Assembly: GCF_049673005.1 (NCBI RefSeq) | Contig: NZ_JBATXB010000055.1 | Location: forward strand, 1-32,634 | DNA from: Carnobacterium_A sp049673005 | GTDB taxonomy: Bacteria; Bacillota; Bacilli; Lactobacillales; Carnobacteriaceae | DNA length: 32,634 nucleotides | Direction of reading: 5' to 3' | Shown here: positions 9,145 to 17,100 of the stretch, one piece after another | Layout of the letters: each line of letters begins with the position of its first letter | How positions within the stretch are numbered: position 1 is the first letter of the stretch | Position numbers and translations under genes: made by a program | The notes under the pieces: generated by a model | Database searches by the model: none | Told to the model about the DNA's origin: nothing | The model's input: only the letters and a program-made list of their open reading frames with translations

Positions 9145-11027
9145 GCTTTTAGCACATCTGGTGTTGACTTTAATAGTCTTAATCCATTTAAAATAACTAA
9201 AATGGTACTTCCTTCATGACCGACAACGCCTAAAGGTAAAGTAATGACTTGAAACAGATTACTGATAATTAAAATAAGAATAACAGTAATGGCAAATACA
9301 ATATTTTGAATCGTTATCTTCTTCAAACGATTGGATAACCGGTGGCTGTATGCTAGTTGAGCTAAATCATTTTTCATGAGAACGACGTCGGCAACATCCA
9401 TTGCAATATCTGTCCCGGCCCCCATTGCAATTCCAATTGAAGCATTTGCAAGAGCAGGCGCATCGTTTATTCCATCTCCAATCATTGCAATCGAACCATA
9501 TTTTTCTCCTAACTCTTTAATGATTTTAGCTTTTTCATCAGGTAAACAATTTGCCTTAACTTCATCGACGCCTACAATTTGGCCAACAGTTGCTGCTGTT
9601 GCAGGATTATCACCAGTAATCATAATCGTATGAACACCTTGAGATTTAAAATAAGCAATCATTTGTTTAGCTTCTTCTTTTGGTGCATCTAGTAGACCAA
9701 AATAAGCAACAACTTGGTCATCCTTGCTCACATAAATAACTGTTTTGCCTTCATTTTGAAGAATATCCGCATGAGTGATAAATTGAGAATTATTTTTTTC
9801 TAGAACATACTCTTTTTTTCCAATTTTCCACTCACTGCCATATGCCATACCAGACATTCCGTGCCCTGTTCTATCTTTCATTTGTTCAACAATTAAATTA
9901 TGATCACTCGTTTCGCTAAAAGCAGAAACGAGTGCCCGAGCAATAGGGTGAGTAGATGTTTTTTCGATAGCGACACAAACATTTATAATCTCTTTCTTAT
10001 CCTTTTCTTCTTTAAAAAAAGACTCTGTTACAACGGGCTTACCTTCAGTTAGCGTACCCGTTTTATCAAAAGCAATGGCTTTAATTTGACCAAAATTTTC
10101 AAGATACGAACCACCCTTAAATAAAATACCCTTGCGAGCGCTATTTGAAATAGCTGATAGAGTAGCTGGTGCAGCAGAGGCCACTAACGCACAAGGAGAA
10201 GCGACGGTAAGCAATACCATTCCGCGATAGAAAGACTCATTCCAACCCCAGTTTAAGACGAAATAGAAGATAGCAATCATCACTGGAACAAAAATTAAAA
10301 CAGTTAATACATATTTATTTTCAATTGCTTCAATCATGGTTGCTGTTTTTGACGGTGTACTTTGTGCCTCATCTACCAGTCGTAAGATTTTAGCAAATAA
10401 AGTGTCGGAGCTATCCTTAGAAACTTGCATAGTGATAGCTTCTTCTAAATTAATTGTCCCACCAATAACTTCCTCACCGGCAACCTTTTCAGATGGGATA
10501 GATTCACCAGAAATAGCTGATTCGTCAATTAACCCATATTTACTTAGCAAAACACCATCGATAGGAATATTCGTACCTTTAGCAACCATTAGTTTATCTC
10601 CGATAGTTAGCGATTCAGTTGGGACCTCTTTAATTGAACCATCTGGTTGAATCACCATAGCTCGCTCTGGTGTAAGATTCATTAATTCTGTTATTGCTTT
10701 GGTACTTTTATTTGTTGCGTAAACTTCTAGAGAACCACTAAGAGAAAAAATAAAAATTAACAGAGCGCCTTCCATCCAATACCCAATAGAAGAAGCTCCT
10801 AAAGCAGCTAACACCATTAATATATCAACATTTAACTTTTTATTTTGAATGGTGTCTTGTAGTCCTTCTTTAGCTTGATGAAATCCTCCGATAATGAAAG
10901 ATGAGATGTATATTAGTGCTGCAATGGTAGGGGAATTAGAAAATGTAAAAAATAGACCAATCACTATCAATAATCCACTAATAATTGTCGCAACCATAGG
11001 CTTATTTTCTTTTAATAATAGATTCAT
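9129..11027 (-). CDS. P1B-4-type metal efflux ATPase (Fe2+/Co2+/Zn2+ exporter, FrvA/PfeT-like)
   Basis: Membrane ATPase of 632 residues that should pump a divalent metal out of the cell. P-type hallmarks are the phosphorylation site DKTGTLTEG (Asp321), an actuator loop SGES (173-176) and GDGINDAPA. The metal-site motifs are SPC (277-279, not CPC) in TM4 and HEGST (604-608) in the last helix pair. In the P1B scheme these define subgroup P1B-4 (CoaT, Bacillus PfeT, Listeria FrvA) rather than the Cd/Zn CadA or Cu groups. There is no N-terminal HMA domain or His-rich metal-binding tail, also normal for P1B-4. The ATG at 11027 is chosen because AAAAGGAGC precedes it; an upstream in-frame start would begin before that RBS. 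PerR-like and Fur-like boxes upstream favour iron as substrate. Cobalt or zinc remain possible. Confidence 0.9.
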   Translation of the reverse strand: MNLLLKENKPMVATIISGLLIVIGLFFTFSNSPTIAALIYISSFIIGGFHQAKEGLQDTIQNKKLNVDILMVLAALGASSIGYWMEGALLIFIFSLSGSLEVYATNKSTKAITELMNLTPERAMVIQPDGSIKEVPTESLTIGDKLMVAKGTNIPIDGVLLSKYGLIDESAISGESIPSEKVAGEEVIGGTINLEEAITMQVSKDSSDTLFAKILRLVDEAQSTPSKTATMIEAIENKYVLTVLIFVPVMIAIFYFVLNWGWNESFYRGMVLLTVASPCALVASAAPATLSAISNSARKGILFKGGSYLENFGQIKAIAFDKTGTLTEGKPVVTESFFKEEKDKKEIINVCVAIEKTSTHPIARALVSAFSETSDHNLIVEQMKDRTGHGMSGMAYGSEWKIGKKEYVLEKNNSQFITHADILQNEGKTVIYVSKDDQVVAYFGLLDAPKEEAKQMIAYFKSQGVHTIMITGDNPATAATVGQIVGVDEVKANCLPDEKAKIIKELGEKYGSIAMIGDGINDAPALANASIGIAMGAGTDIAMDVADVVLMKNDLAQLAYSHRLSNRLKKITIQNIVFAITVILILIISNLFQVITLPLGVVGHEGSTILVILNGLRLLKSTPDVLKAKKRS

Positions 11028-11091
11028 TATTTTTGCTCCTTTTTTATGAATGATTATATCTGAATCAATCATAACACAAAAACGTTCCAGA

Positions 11092-11106
11092 TTGTAATGA
11101 TTATAA
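11092..11106. promoter_or_regulatory. Putative PerR box upstream of the P1B-4 ATPase
   Basis: TTGTAATGATTATAA matches the Bacillus PerR consensus TTATAATNATTATAA at all but one defined position. It lies about 65 bp before the ATPase start codon. On the minus strand it contains TATAAT, so it could overlap a -10 element; the alternative -10 is TATAAT at 11053-11058. Confidence 0.6.
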
Positions 11107-11111
11107 ACAAC

Positions 11112-11132
11112 TGAGAATGATTATCGTTATCA
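11112..11132. promoter_or_regulatory. Putative Fur box (two overlapping 7-1-7 sites)
   Basis: TGAGAATGATTATCG (11112-11126) and TGATTATCGTTATCA (11118-11132) each match the 7-1-7 Fur consensus TGATAATNATTATCA at about 12 of 14 defined positions. They are offset by 6 bp, the arrangement of the classical overlapping Fur box. It is 5 bp from the PerR-like box and upstream of the ATPase gene. Confidence 0.65.
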
Positions 11133-11347
11133 GTGCATAAAATAAGTCTATTTAAAATAGGTATAAATCTATTAAATATATCTATTTGCAAAAAAAAATG
11201 AAATTATATTTCATTAAAAGAAAGTTTTATGTCTTGGATAACATTTTGATTATTACATGAAATAGGTAATAGAGATAGAAAATGAATGTTTTTCCCTTTA
11301 AAAGAATAGGTTTAAAACGAAGAGGAAAAATTAATTATAATTTAATG
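11133..11347. other. AT-rich intergenic DNA with several short palindromes
   Basis: This stretch holds no open reading frame that I would support. It contains CTATTTAAAATAG (11148-11160, 6-bp arms), the MurR-like operator candidate at 11197-11215 and ATTAC-N9-GTAAT (11252-11270). It separates the metal ATPase control region from the promoter of the mupG operon. Confidence 0.5.
11197..11215. promoter_or_regulatory. Candidate RpiR-family (MurR) operator
   Basis: AATGAAATTATATTTCATT is a perfect palindrome with 8-bp arms and a 3-bp centre. A TGAAA...TTTCA core is typical of many RpiR-family operators, as I recall them. It lies upstream of mupG-murQ-murP, whose neighbour is an RpiR-family regulator gene. 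It is about 130 bp upstream of the best-looking mupG promoter, which weakens the assignment. Confidence 0.4.
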
Positions 11348-11375
11348 TTGAAATATTATTTTAAAGTGGTATGAT
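11348..11375 (+). promoter_or_regulatory. Predicted promoter of the mupG-murQ-murP operon
   Basis: TTGAAA (11348-11353), a 16-nt spacer and TATGAT (11370-11375), with an extended -10 TGG directly before the hexamer. It lies about 40 bp before the mupG start. Confidence 0.65.
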
Positions 11376-11385
11376 GTATTTATAA

Positions 11386-11399
11386 GTAAAGCGATTACA
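11386..11399 (+). promoter_or_regulatory. cre-like site near the mupG transcription start
   Basis: GTAAAGCGATTACA has the central CG and dyad GTAA-N5-TTAC of a CcpA cre site, but the first two consensus bases (TG) are not met. It is 10 bp downstream of the predicted -10, a position where CcpA commonly represses. Confidence 0.35.
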
Positions 11400-11415
11400 A
11401 AAAGGTGGTGTTTTT

Positions 11416-12486
11416 TTGATAGGTACTTCAGTCTTTCTCGGAGAAAATCTTAATGAAGCAATCAAAGAAAATTTAGTTTCAATGAAGGAACATGGTTTTA
11501 CAGGTATTTTTTCATCACTTCATATACCTGAAGATGAAAGCGAATACTATCTTAAACGATTAAAAACATTAGGAGAGTGGGCAATAGAATTAGAGATGGA
11601 AATTATGATGGATGTGTCAGGTTCCTCACTAACAAATGTTGGTTTATCTTTTGATAGACCCAAAGAAATTTTGGAGACAGGCGTAACAGGCTTAAGAATA
11701 GATTATGGAATCAGCAATGAAGTCATTATAAAGTTATCAAAAGATATGAAAGTGTCTCTGAATGCCAGTACGCTTACGGAAAAAGATATAGAAGAGTTAA
11801 TTGAAGGTGGTGCAAACTTCAATCATTTAGAGGCTTGGCATAATTATTATCCTAGACCAGAAACAGGTTTAGATAAAAAAAGCTTCATTAAAAAAAATCA
11901 ATGGTTAAATCAACTAGGTTTCCGTGTTGTAGCTTTTGTACCCGGAGAAGATAAATTAAGGGGGCCTCTTTTTAAAGGATTACCTTCTCTTGAGAAACAT
12001 CGAGCTATTCATCCTTTAGCAGCAGCAATTGAACTAATTGAAGACTGTTTTGTAGATGATATTTATATAGGGGATCCCGGCTTAACACAGAATACACAAA
12101 TACAATTTGAATCTTATTTTAAAAATAAAACAATGCTTTTATTTGCTGAACAAGAAGCTAAATCGCTTTACGCTTTATCGGTAGTTGGAATACATCAGAA
12201 TAGATGGGATAATGCGCGAGATGTCATACGTAGTGCAAATGCAAGATTCAAAAAAATGGATACTATTATACCAGAATCTCCGATTAGACGAGATAAAGGG
12301 AGCGTTACGATTGATAATATAAATTATGGTCGTTATATGGGAGAGATTCAAATAAGTTTAACGGATTTACCAATAGATGAAAAAGTAAATGTTGTTGCAA
12401 AAATAATAGAAAAAGACCAATCATTGTTGCAGTGGTGCAAAGGCGGGATGCCTTTTGAGATTAGATTAAATAACATTAGAGAGTAA
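11416..12486 (+). CDS. mupG: 6-phospho-N-acetylmuramidase MupG (DUF871/COG3589)
   Basis: MupG hydrolyses MurNAc-6-phosphate-beta-1,4-GlcNAc into MurNAc-6-phosphate and GlcNAc in the cytoplasm, a role shown for the Staphylococcus aureus protein. This protein has 356 residues, the family size: an N-terminal TIM-barrel domain (about 1-235, starting GTSVFLGENLNEA and including the GFTGIFSSLHIPE strand) and a C-terminal domain ending in GRYMGEIQISLTDLP. It starts with TTG at 11416, supported by AAAGGTGG just upstream; no ATG is better placed. It is the first gene of mupG-murQ-murP, with 19 bp to murQ, and the gene order matches the S. aureus mupG-murQ-murP-murR cluster. The specific enzymatic assignment is by family and context. 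Confidence 0.9.
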   Translation: MIGTSVFLGENLNEAIKENLVSMKEHGFTGIFSSLHIPEDESEYYLKRLKTLGEWAIELEMEIMMDVSGSSLTNVGLSFDRPKEILETGVTGLRIDYGISNEVIIKLSKDMKVSLNASTLTEKDIEELIEGGANFNHLEAWHNYYPRPETGLDKKSFIKKNQWLNQLGFRVVAFVPGEDKLRGPLFKGLPSLEKHRAIHPLAAAIELIEDCFVDDIYIGDPGLTQNTQIQFESYFKNKTMLLFAEQEAKSLYALSVVGIHQNRWDNARDVIRSANARFKKMDTIIPESPIRRDKGSVTIDNINYGRYMGEIQISLTDLPIDEKVNVVAKIIEKDQSLLQWCKGGMPFEIRLNNIRE

Positions 12487-12505
12487 AAAAAGGAGTTTAT
12501 CAAAA

Positions 12506-13393
12506 ATGAATTTAGAAAAATTAGCTACAGAGACAAGAAACAAACAAACCATGAATTTAGATGAATTATCTGTATTAGAAATAATGAAACGGATGAATCA
12601 AGAAGACCAAACCGTTGCAGAAAAAGTAGCGATGGAAATTCCGCAAATCACGAAGGTAGTAGAAGCTATTATAAAATCATTTAACCAAGATGGACGTTTA
12701 ATTTATATTGGTGCTGGAACAAGTGGTCGATTAGGAGTATTAGACGCAGCCGAATGTGTCCCAACATTTAGTGTAGATCCTAGTATGGTTCAAGGATTAA
12801 TCGCAGGCGGTATGAAAGCGATGACAATTGCAGTGGAAGGAGCAGAAGATTCAAAAGAACTAGCAGAAGAAGATTTAAAAGCGATTGAATTAACTAGAAA
12901 AGATATAGTTATTGGGATTGCAGCAAGTGGTCGTACTCCCTATGTGATTGGTGGTCTAGAATATGCAACAAAAGTTGGGGCAACTACGGGAACGATTTCT
13001 TGTAATAAAGATGCTGAAATCAGTAAATATGCACAATTACCGATTGAAATTGAAGTGGGATCAGAAATCCTAACAGGATCAACAAGATTAAAATCAGGAA
13101 CAGCTCAAAAATTGGTTTTAAATATGTTGTCTACAGGAGCGATGATTGGAATTGGAAAAGTTTATCAAAATTTAATGGTTGATGTAAAACCATCAAATGA
13201 AAAATTAGAAGAACGCTCAAAACGCATTATTATGCAAGCTACAGATTGTTCTTACGAAGAAGCAAGTAAGACCTTTATAAAGTCAAATCATCAAGTGAAA
13301 TTAGCTATTGTAATGTTATTGACAGATTCAACTAAAGAAGAAGCAGAAAAAAAATTAGTACAAGCAAATGGATTTATTCGCAAAACTATCTAA
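12506..13393 (+). CDS. murQ: N-acetylmuramic acid 6-phosphate etherase
   Basis: MurQ cleaves the lactyl ether of MurNAc-6-phosphate to GlcNAc-6-phosphate and D-lactate. Length 295 residues, as usual. The SIS-fold sugar-phosphate loop YIGAGTSGRLG is at residues 67-77. Glu83 (in AAECVPTF) and Glu114 (in EGAEDS) fall at the same numbers as the catalytic glutamates of the E. coli enzyme. A C-terminal UBA-like helical tail (TDCSYEEASKTFIKS to NGFIRKTI) is present. AAAGGAG precedes the ATG. It lies directly between mupG and murP in one operon, and its product GlcNAc-6P would go to NagA (not in the window) and then NagB (present at 29569). Confidence 0.97.
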   Translation: MNLEKLATETRNKQTMNLDELSVLEIMKRMNQEDQTVAEKVAMEIPQITKVVEAIIKSFNQDGRLIYIGAGTSGRLGVLDAAECVPTFSVDPSMVQGLIAGGMKAMTIAVEGAEDSKELAEEDLKAIELTRKDIVIGIAASGRTPYVIGGLEYATKVGATTGTISCNKDAEISKYAQLPIEIEVGSEILTGSTRLKSGTAQKLVLNMLSTGAMIGIGKVYQNLMVDVKPSNEKLEERSKRIIMQATDCSYEEASKTFIKSNHQVKLAIVMLLTDSTKEEAEKKLVQANGFIRKTI

Positions 13394-13426
13394 TAGGTCA
13401 AAGGATAAAACTTAGGAGGGTATAAA

Positions 13427-14890
13427 ATGACTGAAACTAAAGAAAAACGTTTAGCTAGAGAAATCTACGCACAAGTAGGTGGTATGGGAAATGTAAATAA
13501 AGTCATTCATTGTATGACAAGAGTGCGTATGGATATTAAAGATATTTCGCTAGTTGATATGGCAGGACTGAAAAGTATTGATGGAGTTTTAGGTATTGTT
13601 GAAGAAGAAACGCTTCAAGTAGTTTTAGGTCCTGGAATAGTAAATAAAGTGGCAAAAGAAATGGTAAAAATGGGAGGAGTCGGATTAGGCGAAACAATAC
13701 CAGTTCAAAAAAACTCGTCAAATGAGACTTTAAGTGGTCGGGAAGAAGCTGAACGTAAGACAGCAATAACAAAAGCAGAACAGAAGAAAAAGAATAATAC
13801 GCCATTCAAACGTGCATTAAAATCAATTGCTAATATTTTCGTACCATTAATTCCTGCATTTGTAGGAGCCGGTATTATTGGTGGAATTGCTTCAGTTCTG
13901 CAAAATTTGTTAACGGCAGGAGATTTATCTGCAGATTATTGGGTTACGATTGTTGTTGTATTAAATATTATTAAAAATGGTTTGTTTGGTTTCTTAAATG
14001 TCTATGTTGGTATAAACGCAGCCAAAGTCTTTGGAGCAACAGAAGGCCTAGGAGGAGTTGTCGCAGGAATTGTTTACTTGACTGGAATGAATCCTGAAAT
14101 GCCATTACCAAATATTTTTACAGGAGGAGACTTAATAGCTGGACAAGGTGGAATTATAGGTGTTGTTTTTGCAGTATACCTACTTTCTATTGTTGAAAAA
14201 GCATTACGTAAAGTAATTCCTGACTCATTAGATGTGATTGTAACACCAACTATTTCATTATTGGTTATCGGTTTAGTAACTATTTTCTTTATTATGCCAA
14301 TCGCGGGCGTTATTTCTTCTAGTTTAGTAGGAGCTATTACTTGGGTTTTAAACGTCGGAGGAGCATTTTCGGGTTTTATTCTCGGCTTAACATTTTTACC
14401 AATGGTGATGTTTGGTTTGCATCAAGTCTTGACACCTATTCATATTGAGATGATTGCTTCTCAGGGTATGACGTTACTTTTACCAATTTTAGCTATGGCA
14501 GGTGGAGGACAAGTTGGTGCATCATTAGCTCTTTGGGTAAAATGCCGTAAAAATAAACAGTTAACAAATATGATTAAAGGTTCTTTACCAGTTGGGATAT
14601 TAGGAATTGGAGAACCACTTATCTATGCAGTAACATTGCCATTAGGACGTCCTTTCATCACAGCCTGTATTGGTGGGGGAATTGGCGGAGCAGTTATAGG
14701 CGGAATTGGTGGAATTGGTGCTACTGCTATTGGACCATCAGGAATTGCATTAATACCACTAATAGCTGATAATTTATGGTTAGGCTATGTATTAGGATTA
14801 TTAGCTGCTTATATAGGTGGATTTGTCGTTACTTATTTATTTGGAGTGCCAAAAGAAGCTATGGAAGCAACTGAACTACCATCGAATTAG
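13427..14890 (+). CDS. murP: PTS EIIBC for N-acetylmuramic acid / MurNAc-GlcNAc (MurP)
   Basis: Membrane permease that imports and 6-phosphorylates MurNAc or its disaccharide. It has 487 residues. The N-terminal EIIB domain (about 1-85) carries the phosphocysteine Cys29 in VIHCMTRVRM. A charged linker (about 95-125) leads to a glucose-superfamily EIIC domain with roughly ten hydrophobic segments and the signature GIGEPLIYAVTLPLGRPF near residue 388. There is no C-terminal EIIA domain, so it needs an external glucose-type EIIA; such a gene lies at 17101. AGGAGGG precedes the ATG. The substrate is assigned from the mupG-murQ context; by sequence alone a sucrose/trehalose-type EIIBC would look similar. 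Confidence 0.92.
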   Translation: MTETKEKRLAREIYAQVGGMGNVNKVIHCMTRVRMDIKDISLVDMAGLKSIDGVLGIVEEETLQVVLGPGIVNKVAKEMVKMGGVGLGETIPVQKNSSNETLSGREEAERKTAITKAEQKKKNNTPFKRALKSIANIFVPLIPAFVGAGIIGGIASVLQNLLTAGDLSADYWVTIVVVLNIIKNGLFGFLNVYVGINAAKVFGATEGLGGVVAGIVYLTGMNPEMPLPNIFTGGDLIAGQGGIIGVVFAVYLLSIVEKALRKVIPDSLDVIVTPTISLLVIGLVTIFFIMPIAGVISSSLVGAITWVLNVGGAFSGFILGLTFLPMVMFGLHQVLTPIHIEMIASQGMTLLLPILAMAGGGQVGASLALWVKCRKNKQLTNMIKGSLPVGILGIGEPLIYAVTLPLGRPFITACIGGGIGGAVIGGIGGIGATAIGPSGIALIPLIADNLWLGYVLGLLAAYIGGFVVTYLFGVPKEAMEATELPSN

Positions 14891-14899
14891 AAAATATGA

Positions 14900-14929
14900 T
14901 TGACCTAGTTACAATAGATACTGTAAAAT
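14900..14929 (+). promoter_or_regulatory. Possible promoter for murR
   Basis: TTGACC (14900-14905), an 18-nt spacer and TAAAAT (14924-14929). A terminator hairpin lies directly downstream, so transcripts from here would have to read through it to reach the regulator gene. Confidence 0.4.
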
Positions 14930-14950
14930 GATGAATTGAATGAATGAACA

Positions 14951-14990
14951 AAAGTCCTCTGAATACTTGTTTAGAGGGCTTTGGTTTTTT
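14951..14990 (+). terminator. Intrinsic terminator between murP and murR
   Basis: AAAGTCCTCTGAA (14951-14963) pairs with TTTAGAGGGCTTT (14970-14982) over 13 bp with two G-U pairs and a 6-nt loop, followed by GGTTTTTTCTT. It ends about 20 bp before the murR start codon. Confidence 0.85.
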
Positions 14991-15010
14991 CTTGTGAGAG
15001 GAGTTTACCT

Positions 15011-15880
15011 ATGCATAGAAATTTGTTATTCTTAATTCAGGAACAATTAAATGAATTACCAAAATCTGAAAAAAAAATAGCTGAGACAATATTAGAAGAC
15101 CCAGCTGCTGTTATTCAAATGAATGCAACAAGCTTAGCTTCAAAGGCAGGATCAAGTTCAGCTGCAGTAATAAGATTTTGTCATTCAATTGGCTTAGCAG
15201 GATTTACTCAATTAAAGTTAAATTTATCAGCTGATTCTCAAAATATTAAAGAAAAACTTTATACTGAAATTCAGCCAGATGAAGATTTAGATCAAATTAA
15301 AAAAAAGTTTTTACTTCAAACTCATCATGCGTTTAAAGAAACAAACCATAGCTTATCTTCCAAAAATATTTCAGAGGTATCCAATTGGATTAACGGATGT
15401 TCCGAAATATATACTTATGGTTTGGGGGCTTCTCATTTAGTAGCAATGGACCTACAACAGAAATTTAGCCGTTTAGGCAAGACTGTCATTTGCTCTCAAG
15501 ATCAACATCTTTTAGCTACTTCTATGTCAGTGGCTAAAAAAAAATCGTTATTTTTTGCAGTTTCTAACAGTGGAGAAAAACAAGAAGTAATCGCGTTGAT
15601 GAAAATTGCCACTAATCTTGGGATGAGAACCGTTTCATTGACAGAAGAAACAGATAACTCATTAAGTAGATTTGCAACTATTTCGTTAAAAACAGCTAAT
15701 ACAAACGAAGCTCCGTTGAGAAGTGGAGCAACAGCATCTTTATTAACTCAACTGTATGCAATTGATTTATTATTTTATGATTACGCTACAAAAAATTATA
15801 ATACAACATTAGAAAATTTAGAAAAATCAAAGGATGCAATTCAACAATTAACTCAGTTCCTAAAAAAAGAAAATGAATAG
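15011..15880 (+). CDS. RpiR-family transcriptional regulator (MurR-like)
   Basis: Cytoplasmic sugar-phosphate-responsive regulator of 289 residues. The N-terminal HTH_6 domain (about 1-80) contains MNATSLASKAGSSSAAVIRFCHSIGLAGF. The C-terminal SIS domain (about 115-255) contains IYTYGLGASHLVA and FFAVSNSGEKQEV, the sugar-phosphate-binding loops. The ATG at 15011 follows AGAGGAG (14997-15003); a longer in-frame start at 14981 would lie inside the terminator and is rejected. It follows murP, as murR does in S. aureus, so MurNAc-6P is the likely effector and the mupG operon the likely target. Separation by a terminator suggests expression partly independent of the operon. Whether it represses or activates cannot be read from the sequence. 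Confidence 0.88.
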   Translation: MHRNLLFLIQEQLNELPKSEKKIAETILEDPAAVIQMNATSLASKAGSSSAAVIRFCHSIGLAGFTQLKLNLSADSQNIKEKLYTEIQPDEDLDQIKKKFLLQTHHAFKETNHSLSSKNISEVSNWINGCSEIYTYGLGASHLVAMDLQQKFSRLGKTVICSQDQHLLATSMSVAKKKSLFFAVSNSGEKQEVIALMKIATNLGMRTVSLTEETDNSLSRFATISLKTANTNEAPLRSGATASLLTQLYAIDLLFYDYATKNYNTTLENLEKSKDAIQQLTQFLKKENE

Positions 15881-15889
15881 GTTTAATAG

Positions 15890-15940
15890 GATACAAAAAA
15901 AGGCTGAAACCAATTGTTTCAACCTTTTTTGTATCTTTTT
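15890..15940. terminator. Bidirectional terminator between murR and uppP
   Basis: The arm 15890-15910 (GATACAAAAAAAGG...) pairs with 15916-15935 (...CCTTTTTTGTATC), with one bulge and one mismatch that becomes a G-U pair on the minus strand. TTTTT follows on the plus strand. It serves two convergent genes. Confidence 0.8.
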
Positions 15941-16763
15941 AGCTAAATAGAACAAAATACCCAATTACAAGTATACCTAAAACAATTCTGTACCAACCAA
16001 AAGCTTTAAAGTCATTATTTTTAATGTAACCCATAAAGAATTTGATAGCGATAACTGAAACTATGAAAGCAGTTATCATACCCGTTAGTAAAATAGCTAT
16101 TTCCAGTCCAGTGAAATCAAAGCCAAATTTAACTAATTTTAAAGCACTAGCCCCAAACATAACTGGAATAGATAAAAAGAATGAGTACTCAGCTGCTATA
16201 TAGCGCGAAGAACCAAGTAAGATAGCTCCTAAGATAGTAGCCCCTGAGCGTGAGGTTCCTGGTATTAAAGAAAGGACTTGGAATATCCCAATAAAAAACG
16301 CTGTTTTATAAGTTAAATCATTAAACGTTTGAATAGAACTTTTGCGATCTTTATTGCGATTTTCAATAATAATAAATAAAATCCCATAAACAATTAACGT
16401 AATAGCCACTGTAATGTAATTGTATAGATTTTCGTTCAACCAATCATCAAAGATTAAACCTAACACTGCGGCTGGTAAAACACCTACAATTACTTTATAC
16501 CAGATAGACATGGTTTCTTTTTTTTCAGCACTTGTTTTTTTAGGAGAAAAAGGATTAAGCTTATGGAAGAATAGCAGAACAACAGCAAAAATTGCTCCAA
16601 GTTGTATCACAACAAAAAACATTTCTTTAAATGCTGCAGAGGCATCTAATTGAATGAATTCTTCAACTAATATCATATGTCCTGTGCTACTGATGGGTAA
16701 CCATTCCGTAATACCTTCAACGATTCCTAAAAAAATCGCTTTTAATAATTCTATGAAAATCAT
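15939..16763 (-). CDS. uppP: Undecaprenyl-diphosphatase UppP/BacA
   Basis: Integral membrane phosphatase that recycles undecaprenyl diphosphate to the monophosphate for peptidoglycan and teichoic acid synthesis; its overexpression classically gives bacitracin resistance. It has 274 residues with about eight hydrophobic helices. Both signature regions are intact: the GIVEGITEWLPISSTGH block (Glu16, Glu20, Ser26, His29) and IPGTSRSGATI (Arg172). AAAGGGG precedes the ATG on the minus strand. It is transcribed alone between murR and the EIIA gene, opposite to both, with its own promoter. Its place next to murein-sugar genes fits a cell-envelope neighbourhood but no direct coupling is shown. Confidence 0.96.
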   Translation of the reverse strand: MIFIELLKAIFLGIVEGITEWLPISSTGHMILVEEFIQLDASAAFKEMFFVVIQLGAIFAVVLLFFHKLNPFSPKKTSAEKKETMSIWYKVIVGVLPAAVLGLIFDDWLNENLYNYITVAITLIVYGILFIIIENRNKDRKSSIQTFNDLTYKTAFFIGIFQVLSLIPGTSRSGATILGAILLGSSRYIAAEYSFFLSIPVMFGASALKLVKFGFDFTGLEIAILLTGMITAFIVSVIAIKFFMGYIKNNDFKAFGWYRIVLGILVIGYFVLFS

Positions 16764-16805
16764 GTTAAACCCCTTTTATTTATATTTTAACAATACATAA
16801 AAATA

Positions 16806-16834
16806 AGTATACCTAATTTCAATCGAATTTCCAA
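16806..16834 (-). promoter_or_regulatory. Predicted promoter of uppP
   Basis: On the minus strand: TTGGAA (16829-16834), a 17-nt spacer and TATACT (16806-16811), about 45 bp before the uppP start. Confidence 0.55.
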
Positions 16835-17003
16835 ATAAATTTAGAGTACGTTTTATTCTATTATTATTTTACGAACGACAGTAGTCTTCTTTGGGATAGT
16901 TTAACGTTAAAATATGAAAGCGTATTTTAAAAAAAATGAGTGGTGTAGGAAGTAAAAATAGTTCTGCCAAAAAATGAATTGTATGAAAACAGGCCTCTTT
17001 ATC

Positions 17004-17032
17004 TTCAAAAAATCACTCATATATGGTATTAT
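17004..17032 (+). promoter_or_regulatory. Predicted promoter of the EIIA gene
   Basis: TTCAAA (17004-17009), a 17-nt spacer and TATTAT (17027-17032), preceded by an extended -10 TGG. It lies about 70 bp before the ATG. Confidence 0.5.
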
Positions 17033-17100
17033 AAGTAAGAGACCTTTTATTCTGTTAGAATGAATGAAAAATATAAATGACTTAAGGGAGATGGAAAGAA

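Larger units (their letters stand above)
16764..17100. other. Divergent intergenic region uppP / EIIA
   Basis: This 337-bp AT-rich region contains the uppP promoter, the EIIA promoter and a perfect 12-bp palindrome TTTAACGTTAAA (16900-16911). A 77-codon minus-strand open frame across 16907-17140 overlaps the EIIA start and has low-complexity hydrophobic content, so I do not count it as a gene. Confidence 0.5.

Noticed and set aside
9376..9633. Plus-strand open frame inside the ATPase gene
   Set aside because: It is an antisense shadow of the conserved GDGIND region of the P1B-4 ATPase, with an Ala/Ile/Pro-rich composition typical of such shadows. The same applies to the frame at 10336-10650.
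9129..11027. Naming the metal pump CadA or ZntA (Cd/Zn exporter)
   Set aside because: The TM4 motif is SPC rather than CPC, the last helices have HEGST, and no HMA domain is present. These fit P1B-4.
13427..14890. MurP as a truncated EIIBCA
   Set aside because: The lack of an EIIA domain is normal for MurP-type permeases, and the C-terminus ends cleanly after the EIIC domain. A separate EIIA gene lies nearby.
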